DNA of 64,000 nt. It comes from Porphyra umbilicalis. Lineage: Eukaryota; Rhodophyta; Bangiophyceae; Bangiales; Bangiaceae. Location of the stretch: the NCBI GenBank assembly GCA_002049455.2, contig KV918793.1, positions 186,001-250,000 on the forward strand. The letters run 5' to 3'. The position numbers and the translations under genes were made by a program. Shown piece after piece: positions 1-9,085 of this stretch (the stretch's first letter is position 1; each line of letters starts with the position of its first letter). Under the pieces are notes generated by a model that was not told the DNA's origin, searched no databases, and was given only the letters and a program-made list of their open reading frames with translations.

Positions 1-760
1 ATCAGCACCCATCACCCGCACACTCCCACCGCATCCCCCCCCCCGCCACCTCCTCGCCCCGCGTCCGCCGCGTGTTCGTGTGCCCCCCCTGTACGGTTCC
101 GTGGCCCGCGCTCGCGGACGTGCCGCTGTACGTGGCGGCGGTCATGCTGTACGTGACCCTCGTCCCAGCGTCGTCCTTCGGCCGGGCGCTGTGGCCCGCG
201 CTCGTGGACGCGCTCCTGTACGTGGTGGCATCGGCGCTATTCGTGTCCCCCCCTCCCGTTACAACTTGCAATCCGGTCTTATCGCCCGCACTCGTGGGTG
301 CGCCGTTGTACGTGGCGGCGGCGGTGCTGTGCGTGGACGTGTTTTTCAACTCGGCGTGCGGGGGGGCGCTGTAGCGCGCGCTCGTGGACGGGGCGCTGTA
401 CGTGTCGGCGGCTGTGCGGTACGTGTTCCCCCCCCGCGTACCAACCTGCAAGCCAGTGCTGTCGCCCGCGCTCGTGGACGTGACGTTGTACGGGGCGGTG
501 GCGGTGCTGTGCGTGGACGTGTTTTGCAACTCGGCGTGCGGGGGGGCGCTGTAGCCCACGCTCGTGGACGGGGCGCTGTACGTGTCGGCGGCTGTGCGGT
601 ACGTGTTCCCCCCCCCCGCACCAGCCTGCAGGCCAGTGCTGTCGCCCGCGCTCGTGGACGTGACGTTGCACGTGGTGGTGGCGGTGCTGTGCGTGGACCC
701 TTTTTTTCAAGTCGGCGTGCGGGCAGATGCTGTAGCCCGCCCTCGTGGACGGGTCGCTGA
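1..760. repeat. Tandem repeat, unit about 180 bp, roughly four copies
   Basis: The strings GGGGGGCGCTGTAG and ACGTGTTCCCCCCC recur at 180-bp spacing (for example near 361 and 541, and near 421 and 601), with older diverged copies to the left. Because 180 is a multiple of three, several frames stay open on both strands. The minus-strand frame reads a Ser/Thr/Ala-rich 60-residue repeat and the plus-strand frames read Arg/Val-rich ones. There is no decisive evidence that any of them is translated. Confidence 0.8.
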
Positions 761-1834
761 GCAAGGTGATGGCGTAGGAAGTGTAAATGTACTATTTCGA
801 TTCGTTCTCGTCACCGCCTCGACGCCTGCGGCGTTTTACGTGTCGGCGGCCGACGCTGCCGCGGGGGAGGCGGAAATTACGCGATTACAAGACGGTCTGC
901 GCGGCTGGGTCGACGTCCACGGCGCTCTGGGTGTCGGTGGCTTCCGCGGTGGCGGGGAAGGGGGAAATTTGACTTTTCGAAGGCGGTCTTCACGGCGGTA
1001 TCGACGCCCGCGGGGGTGCGCGTGTCGGTGTGCACGGCAGCGACCGGGGCAGCTGCGCATGTCGGCGGTCACGCTCTATTGCTTGACGATATCGGTCGTG
1101 GAGGACGCGATTGGCATCGAAAGGGCGCCCACGTCGGTGCCTGTGGCGGTCAAACCAATCAAGATCTACGGCGCGGAGGCGGTCAACTGCGTCTGCACGG
1201 CGGTGTCATCGATCGCGTTCAGGTCGCCGGTGCCGTGGAGCGTCGTCTGGTTGCGGCATCGGTCGTCGTCGAGCGCGTGGCGGTGTCGGTATTCCTCGCA
1301 GCGCGCCACGTCGTGGGGGGGGGCGTCAAGCGCGTCATCGTGACGACTGCGACGCTGGAGCTAGTGGTCTTCCTGGTGGCCAAGCTGGTTTTCTCGTCGT
1401 TGTCCGTGCGGTATCAAGACGGGAAGCCCGTCTTAGCGGCCACGGCGGTGTGCGCGCCCGTCTCTTTGGTGCCCCGGCGGTGTGCGCGTCGGCGTTGTCG
1501 GTGCCCCGTCTGTGTGCGTGTCGGTGTCGGCGGCGCGTTTCGTGCGCTCCTTTTTTTTTGTCGGCAAGCGCGTGCATCAACGTGTAAGCGGGCGTGGCTG
1601 CGGTGCTGTGGCGGTGGTGTTGTGGCTTCAGGTGGCCGTCCTCATCACGTTGTAGGTGTAAACCTCCTTTTTTCTTCACGTGTTTCACGCGGTATTCGTC
1701 TTCTGACGCGGTGCGCGCCCCGTGCCGGCGGCCCTCAAGGAGAGCCACGTGTCGTGCTCGGTGATTGCCTGCGCGGCGGGGACGTACGCGTGCGCGTGCG
1801 CGCTACACGCAGCGCGCGGCGCGTGAGACTCGCC
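761..1834. other. GC-rich stretch without a convincing gene
   Basis: Open frames run through this stretch on the plus strand, but they are low-complexity (Arg/Val/Gly-rich) and resemble no family I recognise. Short GTGTCGGTG-like words recur, so it may be a degenerate continuation of the repeat to its left. It could also hold the 5' UTR or promoter of the gene that starts at 1835. Confidence 0.4.
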
Positions 1835-2830
1835 ATGGCGGGGCGAGGCGGCGATTCTGTCAATGGTGGGGAGCTTCCACAGCTGGTTGGCGTCGTCCAC
1901 GCTGCTGTGGGCGCACCTGCCAAGGAGGTCTCAGCTCGCGAGGCGGTCTCGGAGCATTTAGACGGCACCGCCCCGCCCAAGAAAAAGGCGCGGAAGTGGC
2001 ACGGCGTGTCGGCGGACCTGCTGTGCGTCAAGGCGGTCACGACGGCGGGCGCGCACCTGGCGGAGTGGGGAAAGGGCGAAAAGATGTACGACAAGGCGGC
2101 GTCGCTTTTCAACGAGCAGCCGGGGCGACCGTTTGACACCGACGCAAAAAACATTAAGGACCACTTCCAGCTGGTGGTAAAAAAGTTTGAGAAGAAGGAC
2201 AAGAGCGAGGCCACCCTGAGCGGGATCTCCGTGGAGCAGACGGAGCTGGACGAGGTGCTGAGCCTGGCCGCGTCCGCTATGGCTGACAGCAACTCGAAGG
2301 CGGACGCAGCGAAGGGGGAGCAAGCCAAGAAGGACGCGGCGTTGCAACGGGCGGGCGAGGCGGTGCGCAGTGCAGCGCAGGCTCGCCGCTCGGCGCGTCG
2401 TGCGGCCGCGGCCGCCGCCGAGGACGCCAGCGAGGAGGGGGGGGACGCATCCGACGCTGGGGACAAGGGCTCCCCCGCGGGAAGGGCATCTCCTGCCGTG
2501 GTGCGTCGGCGCCGACGGGACGAGGAGGAGGACGAGAAGGACCAGGCAATCCTGGATTTCATCGAGCGGAGCGCCAAGGACAAGCAGGCGGCGGAAGATC
2601 GGCGATGCGCGGCGGAGGAGAGGCGACTGGTGCTGGAGGAGAAGCGCCTCGAGAATGAGCAGAGGGCGCGTGAGGAGGCTGCCGAGCAGGCGGCCGCAAG
2701 GCACGCGACGGACAGTGCGGCACTCGCCAAGACTGCTGCGGACGCTGTGGCGGCTGCGGCGGCCGATCGCCTCGAGCGCGCCAAGACGATGGAACTTCTG
2801 GCTGCTCTGGTACGGCGTTTGGACAAGTAG
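1835..2830 (+). CDS. SANT/trihelix-like DNA-binding protein with C-terminal coiled coil
   Basis: A 331-residue protein. I chose the ATG at 1835 because the frame upstream is low-complexity and carries no similarity. Residues about 48-140 begin with a basic stretch (PPKKKARK, a nuclear-localisation-like motif), followed by WHGVSADLLCVKAV, a conserved-looking DNIKDHF-type core and a SGISVEQTELDEVL segment. That pattern is typical of Myb/SANT-like proteins found beside transposases in oomycetes, fungi and algae. An Ala/Lys-rich linker and an acidic/basic low-complexity region follow. From about residue 235 to the end there is a long charged helix rich in Glu, Arg and Ala, which looks like a coiled coil for dimerisation. 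The ORF is uninterrupted. It lies 1 kb from a Harbinger transposase on the opposite strand, so it may be a transposon accessory gene or a domesticated regulator. The DNA-binding role is inferred from the pattern only. Confidence 0.6.
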   Translation: MAGRGGDSVNGGELPQLVGVVHAAVGAPAKEVSAREAVSEHLDGTAPPKKKARKWHGVSADLLCVKAVTTAGAHLAEWGKGEKMYDKAASLFNEQPGRPFDTDAKNIKDHFQLVVKKFEKKDKSEATLSGISVEQTELDEVLSLAASAMADSNSKADAAKGEQAKKDAALQRAGEAVRSAAQARRSARRAAAAAAEDASEEGGDASDAGDKGSPAGRASPAVVRRRRRDEEEDEKDQAILDFIERSAKDKQAAEDRRCAAEERRLVLEEKRLENEQRAREEAAEQAAARHATDSAALAKTAADAVAAAAADRLERAKTMELLAALVRRLDK

Positions 2831-3802
2831 TGCACGCGTGTAGGGAGGGGGGAGTGGGCGCGAGTGGGTGGAGAACTGGGGGAAATCGTAAGGAGGCCCA
2901 TCAGGAGGTATGTGTGCGTGGTGTGTATGGGGAGCACGAATATCCTTGCTGTGGGGTGCAACTGGAGTGAACCTTTTTGAGAGCGCAGAATCAACACGGG
3001 GAAAAAACATGTCGCGATGTCGGAAAGGACGTAAGAGGCTCGGGGCTGCCACTGACTAGCAGCCAATACAATCAGTCGCCGCGGATAGAAGTACAACTCG
3101 ATGGGGTACGCGGGGAGGGGGACGGGGGTGTCAGAGGAGGCACCACCCACGGGCGACGGCACCACTGGAGGGGATGTCCACAACCCGGTTGCGGGTGCGC
3201 ACCACCGCAACGCGGCGTCAAGGGCGAGGAAGGGGGGAAGGAGGGGCCGGGCGGTGGAAGGAGGGCCCGGGGGGGGGGAGGAGGGGCTCGGGTAGGGGGC
3301 GGGGGAAGGTAGTGGGTGGGCGGCTGACTTTGTGGATGGGGGAAACGGCCCGTCTGCCACGACTAGCACCGCATAAATTGTGCAGGCTTCAAGACGGAAC
3401 TGGAGATGTGGCACCGCCTGGTGGGGGGGTCGGCAGACTGTGTGGTAACGGGCAGGGTGGCAGTGGCACTCGCTGCCACGCGAAGGCGGCGACGGCGGTG
3501 GCGGGAGCGGTCGGCGGGAGATCCAGCTTGGCCGGGAGAGAGCCTCCACAGGGTACAAGGCGGCGGCTGCCACCGCCACGGTGGCTGCGCACGCGTGCTG
3601 TGTTAATGCTGGCTGGGTGATGCGTCGGCGGACGGCAGAATAAAGGCGTGGCAGTCAGGGGGAAAGGAACACAGAAGCGCTAGAATCAGGTGCGACATCT
3701 GATTATTGAAGGGAGCCTATGGGGGGCTCGCGAGGCGAAAATAGGACAAGACACATACAACTGCGTGCGACAGAAGGAAAAAAGGAACAAAAAAAAAAAA
3801 AC
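2831..3802. other. Intergenic, purine-rich, no gene seen
   Basis: This stretch holds the 3' flank of the SANT-like gene and G-rich runs (about 3220-3310). Towards the right it has A-rich tracts (AAAAAAAAAAAA near 3790) just past the transposase stop codon. No family-level similarity was found in any frame. The left end of the Harbinger element may lie here, but I found no terminal inverted repeat. Confidence 0.5.
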
Positions 3803-5044
3803 TCACTCGAGCGCCAAGTATGCCTCAACTGTGGGTGGCTCGCAAGAAAAAAAAGATGCAGTCTGGCTCCCGTAAAAACACACACGCACGTTCCAAAGAA
3901 ATACAGCACACCTGTACATCAGACCTACGGGGCCCTCCCGTACCTTGAGCTTCCGCTTGTAGTCCAAAGATGTAAAAACCTGCTTGACCTCCTTGTACCC
4001 CCACTCCACCGACACACGGACCGCGGCCATATTTGTGTTTTGTTCCTCCCCGTCGGCGTCTTGTTCACCATCCACGGGTTCCGGGAACGCCACCTGCATC
4101 CATGGGCGGAGAAGGTAAGCCTTGTCGCCGTAAAGGCAGTACTGGACGCCATCGATGGACAGGCCCGCCTCCAAAATGTCGTCCATACCAGCCTCCCGGT
4201 ACATGGTGATGTCATGGCGGCGGCCCTCCATCGGTCCAAAAAGGTGGAAAAGCAACCCGTCCGGCGTCGTCACAGTCTGGAACTTGAGCATATGCGTCCG
4301 TTTGTGCCCACTGTAAACGCTCCGCTGCAGCCCCCCACCCGGGCGCGCCACGAAGAGACCTGTGCCGTCGATAAATCCGACGCAGTTGTCAAGCCCCCTG
4401 CCCTTGTCCAATACGCACTGCGCGTACGTAGGCGCTCTCTGCACCATCAAGTCGCCCCGCCACGTGCATAGGGCGTCGCGCCAGCGCTCGTCGAGCCGCT
4501 CCATCGTCTCGTAGAATATTTCCGACAGGGAAGAACTGCTGCGTCCAAAGAGCGGCTCCAGGTCCCACCAGCGCGCAGGAGACGAGAGACGTCGCAGCAC
4601 CACACACAGGCTCTCAACCGCCGGGGCACGGTAGCGCCGCCGTGAAGAGCCCCCCTCCACCTCAAGCAGGTGGGCAGCTCGGCCGAGGTCGGCGGGCTTG
4701 AAACGAAAGAGAGAGAGGGACTGCTCGGTTGAAAAAATGTTGAGGTTGAAAGTAGAACAAACTACCGCCCTCGAACGCGACACACTACGGGAGAGGTCTC
4801 GCCGCACGCGCAAGAAGCGAAGCACCACCTCACCCATCTCAACAAGGTCCTCACCACCGTGAAGACGCACGAGCAACTCGCGACGGAGGCGACGTCGCGC
4901 ACGTTGGAGACGACCAACGGAGTAGTCGGCGATAGCGACCATCGTGGGCGTGACAGGAGGCACCTGTGGGCCGTGCGTGAGCGTCGGTGGTGCCGGCCGG
5001 CAGTGCGGGGCGAGGACAAAGAGGCTGGTGTGCGTGTCCCGCAT
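3803..5044 (-). CDS. PIF/Harbinger transposase (DDE_Tnp_4 type), intact
   Basis: A 413-residue protein from the first in-frame ATG (5044). It is a nuclear DDE endonuclease that cuts and pastes its transposon. All three catalytic positions are visible: Asp226 in FIDGT, Asp307 in YGDKAY and Glu347 in SVEWGYKEV. The spacing and the conserved YSGHKRTHMLKFQ, PDGLLFHLFGP and GRRHDITMY blocks fit the DDE_4 superfamily. The C-terminal LWNVRVCFYGSQTASFF block is also typical. There are no internal stops and the length is close to that of HARBI1-type proteins (about 350-420 aa). The Myb/NAM-like gene lies 410 bp upstream on the same strand, and two-gene elements of this kind are usual for Harbinger, whose Myb-like partner helps transposase enter the nucleus and bind DNA. 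This copy could still be active. Terminal repeats were not found. Confidence 0.85.
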   Translation of the reverse strand: MRDTHTSLFVLAPHCRPAPPTLTHGPQVPPVTPTMVAIADYSVGRLQRARRRLRRELLVRLHGGEDLVEMGEVVLRFLRVRRDLSRSVSRSRAVVCSTFNLNIFSTEQSLSLFRFKPADLGRAAHLLEVEGGSSRRRYRAPAVESLCVVLRRLSSPARWWDLEPLFGRSSSSLSEIFYETMERLDERWRDALCTWRGDLMVQRAPTYAQCVLDKGRGLDNCVGFIDGTGLFVARPGGGLQRSVYSGHKRTHMLKFQTVTTPDGLLFHLFGPMEGRRHDITMYREAGMDDILEAGLSIDGVQYCLYGDKAYLLRPWMQVAFPEPVDGEQDADGEEQNTNMAAVRVSVEWGYKEVKQVFTSLDYKRKLKVREGPVGLMYRCAVFLWNVRVCFYGSQTASFFSCEPPTVEAYLALE

Positions 5045-5237
5045 TGCATTTGCAGACAACTGCAGGCGGCTTCCCACAATCTGACGTCAGTTGACGGGCC
5101 AAAAGTCACAATGCCTTTTGTGGCAATGATTATTTTATGGCCATGGTATCCCCACAAAGTCCCCACAAAGGTGCCCATAAAAAAACTGCCAAAAGTCTCT
5201 AATGTCCAGCCAACGGCGAGCGTGTAGGATCTCAAGA

Positions 5238-5282
5238 CCCACGTTCTATTCTAGAGATTAAACCTCTAGAATCGATCGTGGG
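5238..5282. promoter_or_regulatory. Compound inverted repeat between the two transposon genes
   Basis: An inner palindrome ATTCTAGAG (5248-5256) pairs with CTCTAGAAT (5264-5272) around a 7-nt loop. An outer pair CCCACG (5238-5243) and CGTGGG (5277-5282) encloses it. It sits downstream of the Myb-like gene and upstream of the transposase gene. It could be a 3'-end signal, a transposase or Myb binding site, or a relic of an insertion. Confidence 0.55.
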
Positions 5283-5453
5283 GGCCGTTTCCAACGCCTG
5301 AGAGGGGGTAGAGTTGCAAACGATTTAGATCCAAATCCCCCTCATGACGCCATTGCGATGGGGCCACTTTCCGCGGCTTGTGCTGCTCATGTTCAATTTA
5401 TCACCCCATTTGAAGCCATTGTAGCCTCCTCATTGCTCGGGGGGACCTCGCAT

Positions 5454-6710
5454 TCACGCGATAAAACGGTCCGCGCCATCGTCGCGCACAGGAAAAACAG
5501 GCGCCACATAATTGCCATCGTTTTCATCGTCGAGTGTCTTGGACCCAGCGGCAAGAGCCGCCGCAGCCTTGGCCTGCTTTGTCGACAGCGACCGCCGGCC
5601 ACGGCTTGCTGCACCAGAGCCGGCGGCCGAGGCCGCCGGTGAGGACACAGTCGCAGTCGTCGTCTTGACCGCAGACGCCGGCGGCGCACCCCCAGGGGCG
5701 CTCGCCGCTGGCGTAGATGCCGGCACCACCGCCGTGCCAGCCGGCGGCTCCTGCGCCGGCGGCATACGCGGCGCCAACGATGATGTCAGCGCGAGTGTGG
5801 AGGGTGTAGACTCCCCTGCCGCCGGCGCATCTCTTGTAGATGCTGGCGGCGGAGATGCCTTCGACAAAGTATCCGGCGGGGATAGCGCCAACCCGGCCGC
5901 CGTCATCAGCTTGCGAGCATGCGCGCGACGAAACGCGACAGCTTCCGGCGTGTCGCGCATCTCGGCCGAGTTAAAAAAAGCCACGGTCGTGCGCTCCGAC
6001 GTTGCTTGCGCCAGCCCGGACAGAGCGTCGGTGCTCGCCTTGAACATACGCGACTCCTGGATGCCCGCCGCCTTGTCACTCTTAGAGGCCTTCGCACTAC
6101 GCGGGCGCGACTGGTAGCCTCCAGCACCCGCGTCCTCTCCGTCCTCGTTAGAATCACTTGTCCAGCGGCCGCCGGGAGAGCCACCGGTTGATCCGGCGCC
6201 GGCGGCGCCGCCGTCGGCTGCGGCGGCCCCGGCGGCCCCGCTGAACTTGTCGACGTGCCGCAGCACCCGCCACCACGGGACCCACAAGCAATGCACTTGC
6301 TTGGCATTGCGCTTGGTCGCCTTGCCCTTGGCCTTTTTCGCCGTGCGGTACTTGCGTATCGCCTCGTACACATTGGCGCCAAAGAAGCGCGCCATCGCAG
6401 CGCTGATCATGTCCTCGTCACTTGAGTTGCCCGTCAGCTCCATGCGCTTGACCGCCATGTAGTGGGAGCCAAACTCGTTCACGCCCTTGCGGATCTTGTC
6501 CCACTGCTTCTGCACCCCCCCCGCGCCGCGCTCAGTGCGCCGGCGGACGCCAGGGCGCCCGGCCCGCAGCCCCTTCCATGCCGCCACGACCGAGGCCCAA
6601 AACGTCGGCCCACTCTGGTCCGCCCCCTTGACGGGATCCAGGGACGTGCACAAGTACGTCTTGCACAGCGCCAAACGCTCCTCATCCGTCCACCCCAGCC
6701 CAGTCCCCAT
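5454..6710 (-). CDS. Harbinger-associated Myb/NAM-like DNA-binding protein, copy 1
   Basis: A 418-residue protein from the first ATG at 6710. The N-terminal domain (about residues 3-165) starts GLGWTDEERLALCKTYL and continues with GGVQKQWDKIRKGVNEF, GSHYMAVKRMELTGNSSDEDM, VYEAIRKYR and HCLWVPWWRVLRHVDKFSG. This is the pattern of the plant NAM-associated/Myb-SANT-like proteins that serve as the second gene of PIF/Harbinger elements. The rest is Ala/Ser/Pro-rich with a basic RGRRSLSTKQAKAAAALA motif near the C-terminus. A homologue at 36952-38184 keeps the same order of blocks, including QSRP, MFKAST or KQVKAST, ERT..FF and MR.TPEA. The frame is also open upstream of the ATG, where it overlaps the end of the Pro-rich ORF in the -1 register, so the N-terminus may be longer. 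Confidence 0.75.
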   Translation of the reverse strand: MGTGLGWTDEERLALCKTYLCTSLDPVKGADQSGPTFWASVVAAWKGLRAGRPGVRRRTERGAGGVQKQWDKIRKGVNEFGSHYMAVKRMELTGNSSDEDMISAAMARFFGANVYEAIRKYRTAKKAKGKATKRNAKQVHCLWVPWWRVLRHVDKFSGAAGAAAADGGAAGAGSTGGSPGGRWTSDSNEDGEDAGAGGYQSRPRSAKASKSDKAAGIQESRMFKASTDALSGLAQATSERTTVAFFNSAEMRDTPEAVAFRRAHARKLMTAAGLALSPPDTLSKASPPPASTRDAPAAGESTPSTLALTSSLAPRMPPAQEPPAGTAVVPASTPAASAPGGAPPASAVKTTTATVSSPAASAAGSGAASRGRRSLSTKQAKAAAALAAGSKTLDDENDGNYVAPVFPVRDDGADRFIA

Positions 6711-6766
6711 CGGTGGGGGTAGGTACGTCGGCGCAGCAGCGCCACAGCCGACGGCGTCAACGTCCA

Positions 6767-8482
6767 CTACTTGTGAGCCGGCGGCGGCGTTCCCGTCGCT
6801 GCCGCTGGCTTGTCCTGGCTCGCCACCTTGTCCTGGCCCACCGGCTTGTCCTGGCCCGCCGGCTTTTCCTGAACCGCCGGCTTTTCCTGGCCCGCCGGCT
6901 TGTCCTGGCCCGCCGGGTGGTCCTGGTCCGCCGGCTGATCCTGGCCCGCCGGCTGGTCGTGGCCCGCCGACTTGTCGTGGCCCGCCGGCTTGTCGTGGCC
7001 CGCCGCCGGCGTGTCCGCCGACGCCTCCCCCGGAGCCCCTGGACTCAACTTCGGGACGGGCGGGGGATGCACGGTGGCTGCCGGCGGCCGGGATTCGGCG
7101 GGTGAGGGCTGCGCGTCGCCGGCTTGCGGATTATCTGCAGCCGGCGGTGCCGACTCCCCGCCGGCTTCAGACGGCCCGTTGGCTGGCGGCGGCGCCTGCG
7201 AGCCACCGCCTTCGCGGCGGGTGGCCCCGGAAGGTGTAGGGTTGCCGCCAGCTTGTCTCAACCCACGATTTGCCGGCGGCGGCAGACCGCCACGAGCCGG
7301 CGGCGCGCTCACGTCTTGCAGCACGAGTTGACCTTGGTCTGGCGACCCGCCGCCGTTCACGCCTCCAGGCGGCGGTCCCCCGCCTGTCGGGCGCTGTCCG
7401 TCGCCGCCGCCGGCTTGACTAGGGATCCTCCCAGCCGGCGGCACCCAGTCGCTGCGCGGCGGCAACGACGCCCGTCCTTGCCCGCCGCCCCAATGGCCGT
7501 CCCCTTGTGGTGATAGACCTCCAGGCGGCGGCCCCGAGTTGCCGCCGGCTTGGCGTAGGTGCGGATCAGCCGGCGGCGCCCAGTCGTTGCGCTGCGGCGA
7601 CGGCGCCTGTCCTTGCCCCCCACCCCAGTTGCCGCCGGCTTGATGTGGGTGTCGATCAGCCGGCGGCGCCCAGCTGTCGCGCGGCAGCGACGACTCTCAT
7701 CGTTGGCCCCCGCCCCAGTTGCCGTCGGCTTGTTGTGTATAGCGACCAGCCGGCGGCGCCCAGTTGTTTCCCAGTGAAGACGGCGCCCCCCCTTGTGCCC
7801 CGTCCCAGTTGCCGCCGGCTTTGTGTGGGTGCGAATATGCCGGCTGCCCCCAGGTGTCGCGCTGGGGCAACGGCGCCCGTAGTTGCCCCCCACCCCAGTT
7901 GCCGCCGGTTTGATGTTGGTGTGAATCAGTCGGCGGCGCCCAATTGTTGCGCGGCGGCGACGACGCCCGTCCTTGCCCCCCGCCCCAGTTCCCGCCGGCT
8001 TTTTGAGGGTGCCGACCAGCCGGCGGCGCCCAGTTGTTGCGCGGCGGCAACGACGCCCGTCCTTGCCCCCCGCCCCAGTTTCCGCCGGCTCGTTGAGGGT
8101 GCCGAACAGCAGGCGGCGTCCAGTTTCTGCGCGGTGGCGACGGCGCCCGCCCTTGCCCGCCGCCCCAGTTGCCGCCGGCTCGTTGTGGATGGCTACTAGC
8201 CGTCGGCGCCAAGTTGTTGCGCGGTGGCGACGGCGCACGCCCTTTTCCCCTGCCACAGTTGGCTCCGGCTTGTTGAGGGTGCCGACTAGCCGGCGGCGCC
8301 CAGTTGTTGCGCGGCGGTGATGCCGCCCGTCCACCGCACGACGGTGACGATGCGGAGCACGGCGGGCACCCCCCCGAGGTGGCACGAACAGGTGCACCGC
8401 GCGAGCACGGCGAGTCGCTCTTGGTGCAGCCGACGCTGGTCCCTCCTCCGCTCCGTGTCGCGCTCCAGGTCGGGCTTGCGGG
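6767..8482 (-). pseudogene. Pro/Gly/Trp repeat ORF upstream of the Myb-like gene, one in-frame stop
   Basis: One minus-strand frame stays open from about 8482 to a TAG at 6769-6767, about 572 codons, except for a single TGA near 7696-7694. It has no ATG at its beginning: the ATG at 8486-8484 lies in another frame and its TGA-containing overlap opens this one, so an unseen first exon is possible. The first two thirds consist of 30-residue repeats of the type WAPPAGRHPQKAGGNWGGGQ followed by GRASSPPRNN. The last part is PAGQDK/PAGHDK-rich. The stop codon overlaps the Myb-like frame by one base. Trp positions and the Gly-Asn-Trp core are kept while other residues vary, which suggests that this frame was or is translated. 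The function is unknown. Confidence 0.5.
7430..8340 (-). repeat. Coding 90-bp tandem repeat, about nine to ten copies
   Basis: On the plus strand the word CAGTTGCCGCCGGCTTG, with small changes, recurs every 90 bp and each unit also contains GCCGGCGGCGCCCAGT. The unit encodes 30 residues with one Trp in the GNW core and usually one in NNWAPP. Copies differ by substitutions, and nearly all lengths stay at 90 bp. Confidence 0.8.
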
Positions 8483-8688
8483 TCATGGTGGGAGAGGAGG
8501 GAGAGCGGCGGCTCTTGAACAGATTGGCCGAGGGTCAGGGAGGGGGTGGGGGGAGGGAGGGGACGAGGCACCGTTGCGCACACGGCACCCCGAAGGCGCC
8601 CACGAAGCACAGGCGGCGCACGCGTGCAAAAAGCCACACGCGGGTGGCCGGCGGCAAAAAAAACAAGCCGGGGGGGGGGCGGGGAACC

Positions 8689-9085
8689 GCCGCCAGCGTG
8701 CCTCGCCGGCGGAAAGGGCGGGAAAAGCTTAACAGTAGCAGGGGGGATGGGAAGAACGGCCGCCGGCGTACCACGCCGGTGGCAAGAGCGGGAAAAACGC
8801 AACGGTAGTAGGGGGGGGGGGGGGGGCAGCCGCCGGCGTCCCACGCCGGCGGCAGAGCGGGAAAAACGCAACGGTAGCAGGGGGGGGGGGGGGGCAGCTG
8901 CCGGCGTCCCACGCCGGCGGCGTGGGCGGGAAGAACTCAGCGGTAGCACGGAAGGGGGGAGGGGCAGCCACCAGCGTCCCACGCCGGCGGCAGATCAGGA
9001 AGAACTCAACGGTAGCCGGGGAGGGGGGGATCAGCCGCCGGCGTCCCACGCCGGCGGCAAGGGCGGGAAGAACTCAACGGTACGG
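8689..9085. repeat. Hairpin minisatellite, about 68-bp unit, six copies
   Basis: Each unit carries a near-perfect palindrome, CCGCCGGCGT then CC then ACGCCGGCGG, followed by a GGGCGGGAA or GCGGGAA spacer, an AACGGTAGCA word and a run of G. Copies start near 8689, 8760, 8827, 8895, 8964 and 9030. The array lies just upstream of the Pro/Gly/Trp repeat ORF and may belong to its promoter region or to the transposon end. Confidence 0.75.

Larger units (their letters stand above)
3803..9085 (-). mobile_element. PIF/Harbinger-type DNA transposon (coding part)
   Basis: Transposase, Myb/NAM-like protein and the repeat-protein ORF all lie on the minus strand in compact order. The extent given covers the parts I can tie together. 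True ends are not defined, because no inverted repeat with a 3-bp TWA target duplication was recognised. The transposase and Myb genes are uninterrupted, so the element may be young. Confidence 0.55.

Noticed and set aside
80-760. Arg-rich plus-strand protein over the first repeat
   Set aside because: Same reason: the 180-bp period leaves several frames open, and the minus strand is equally plausible.
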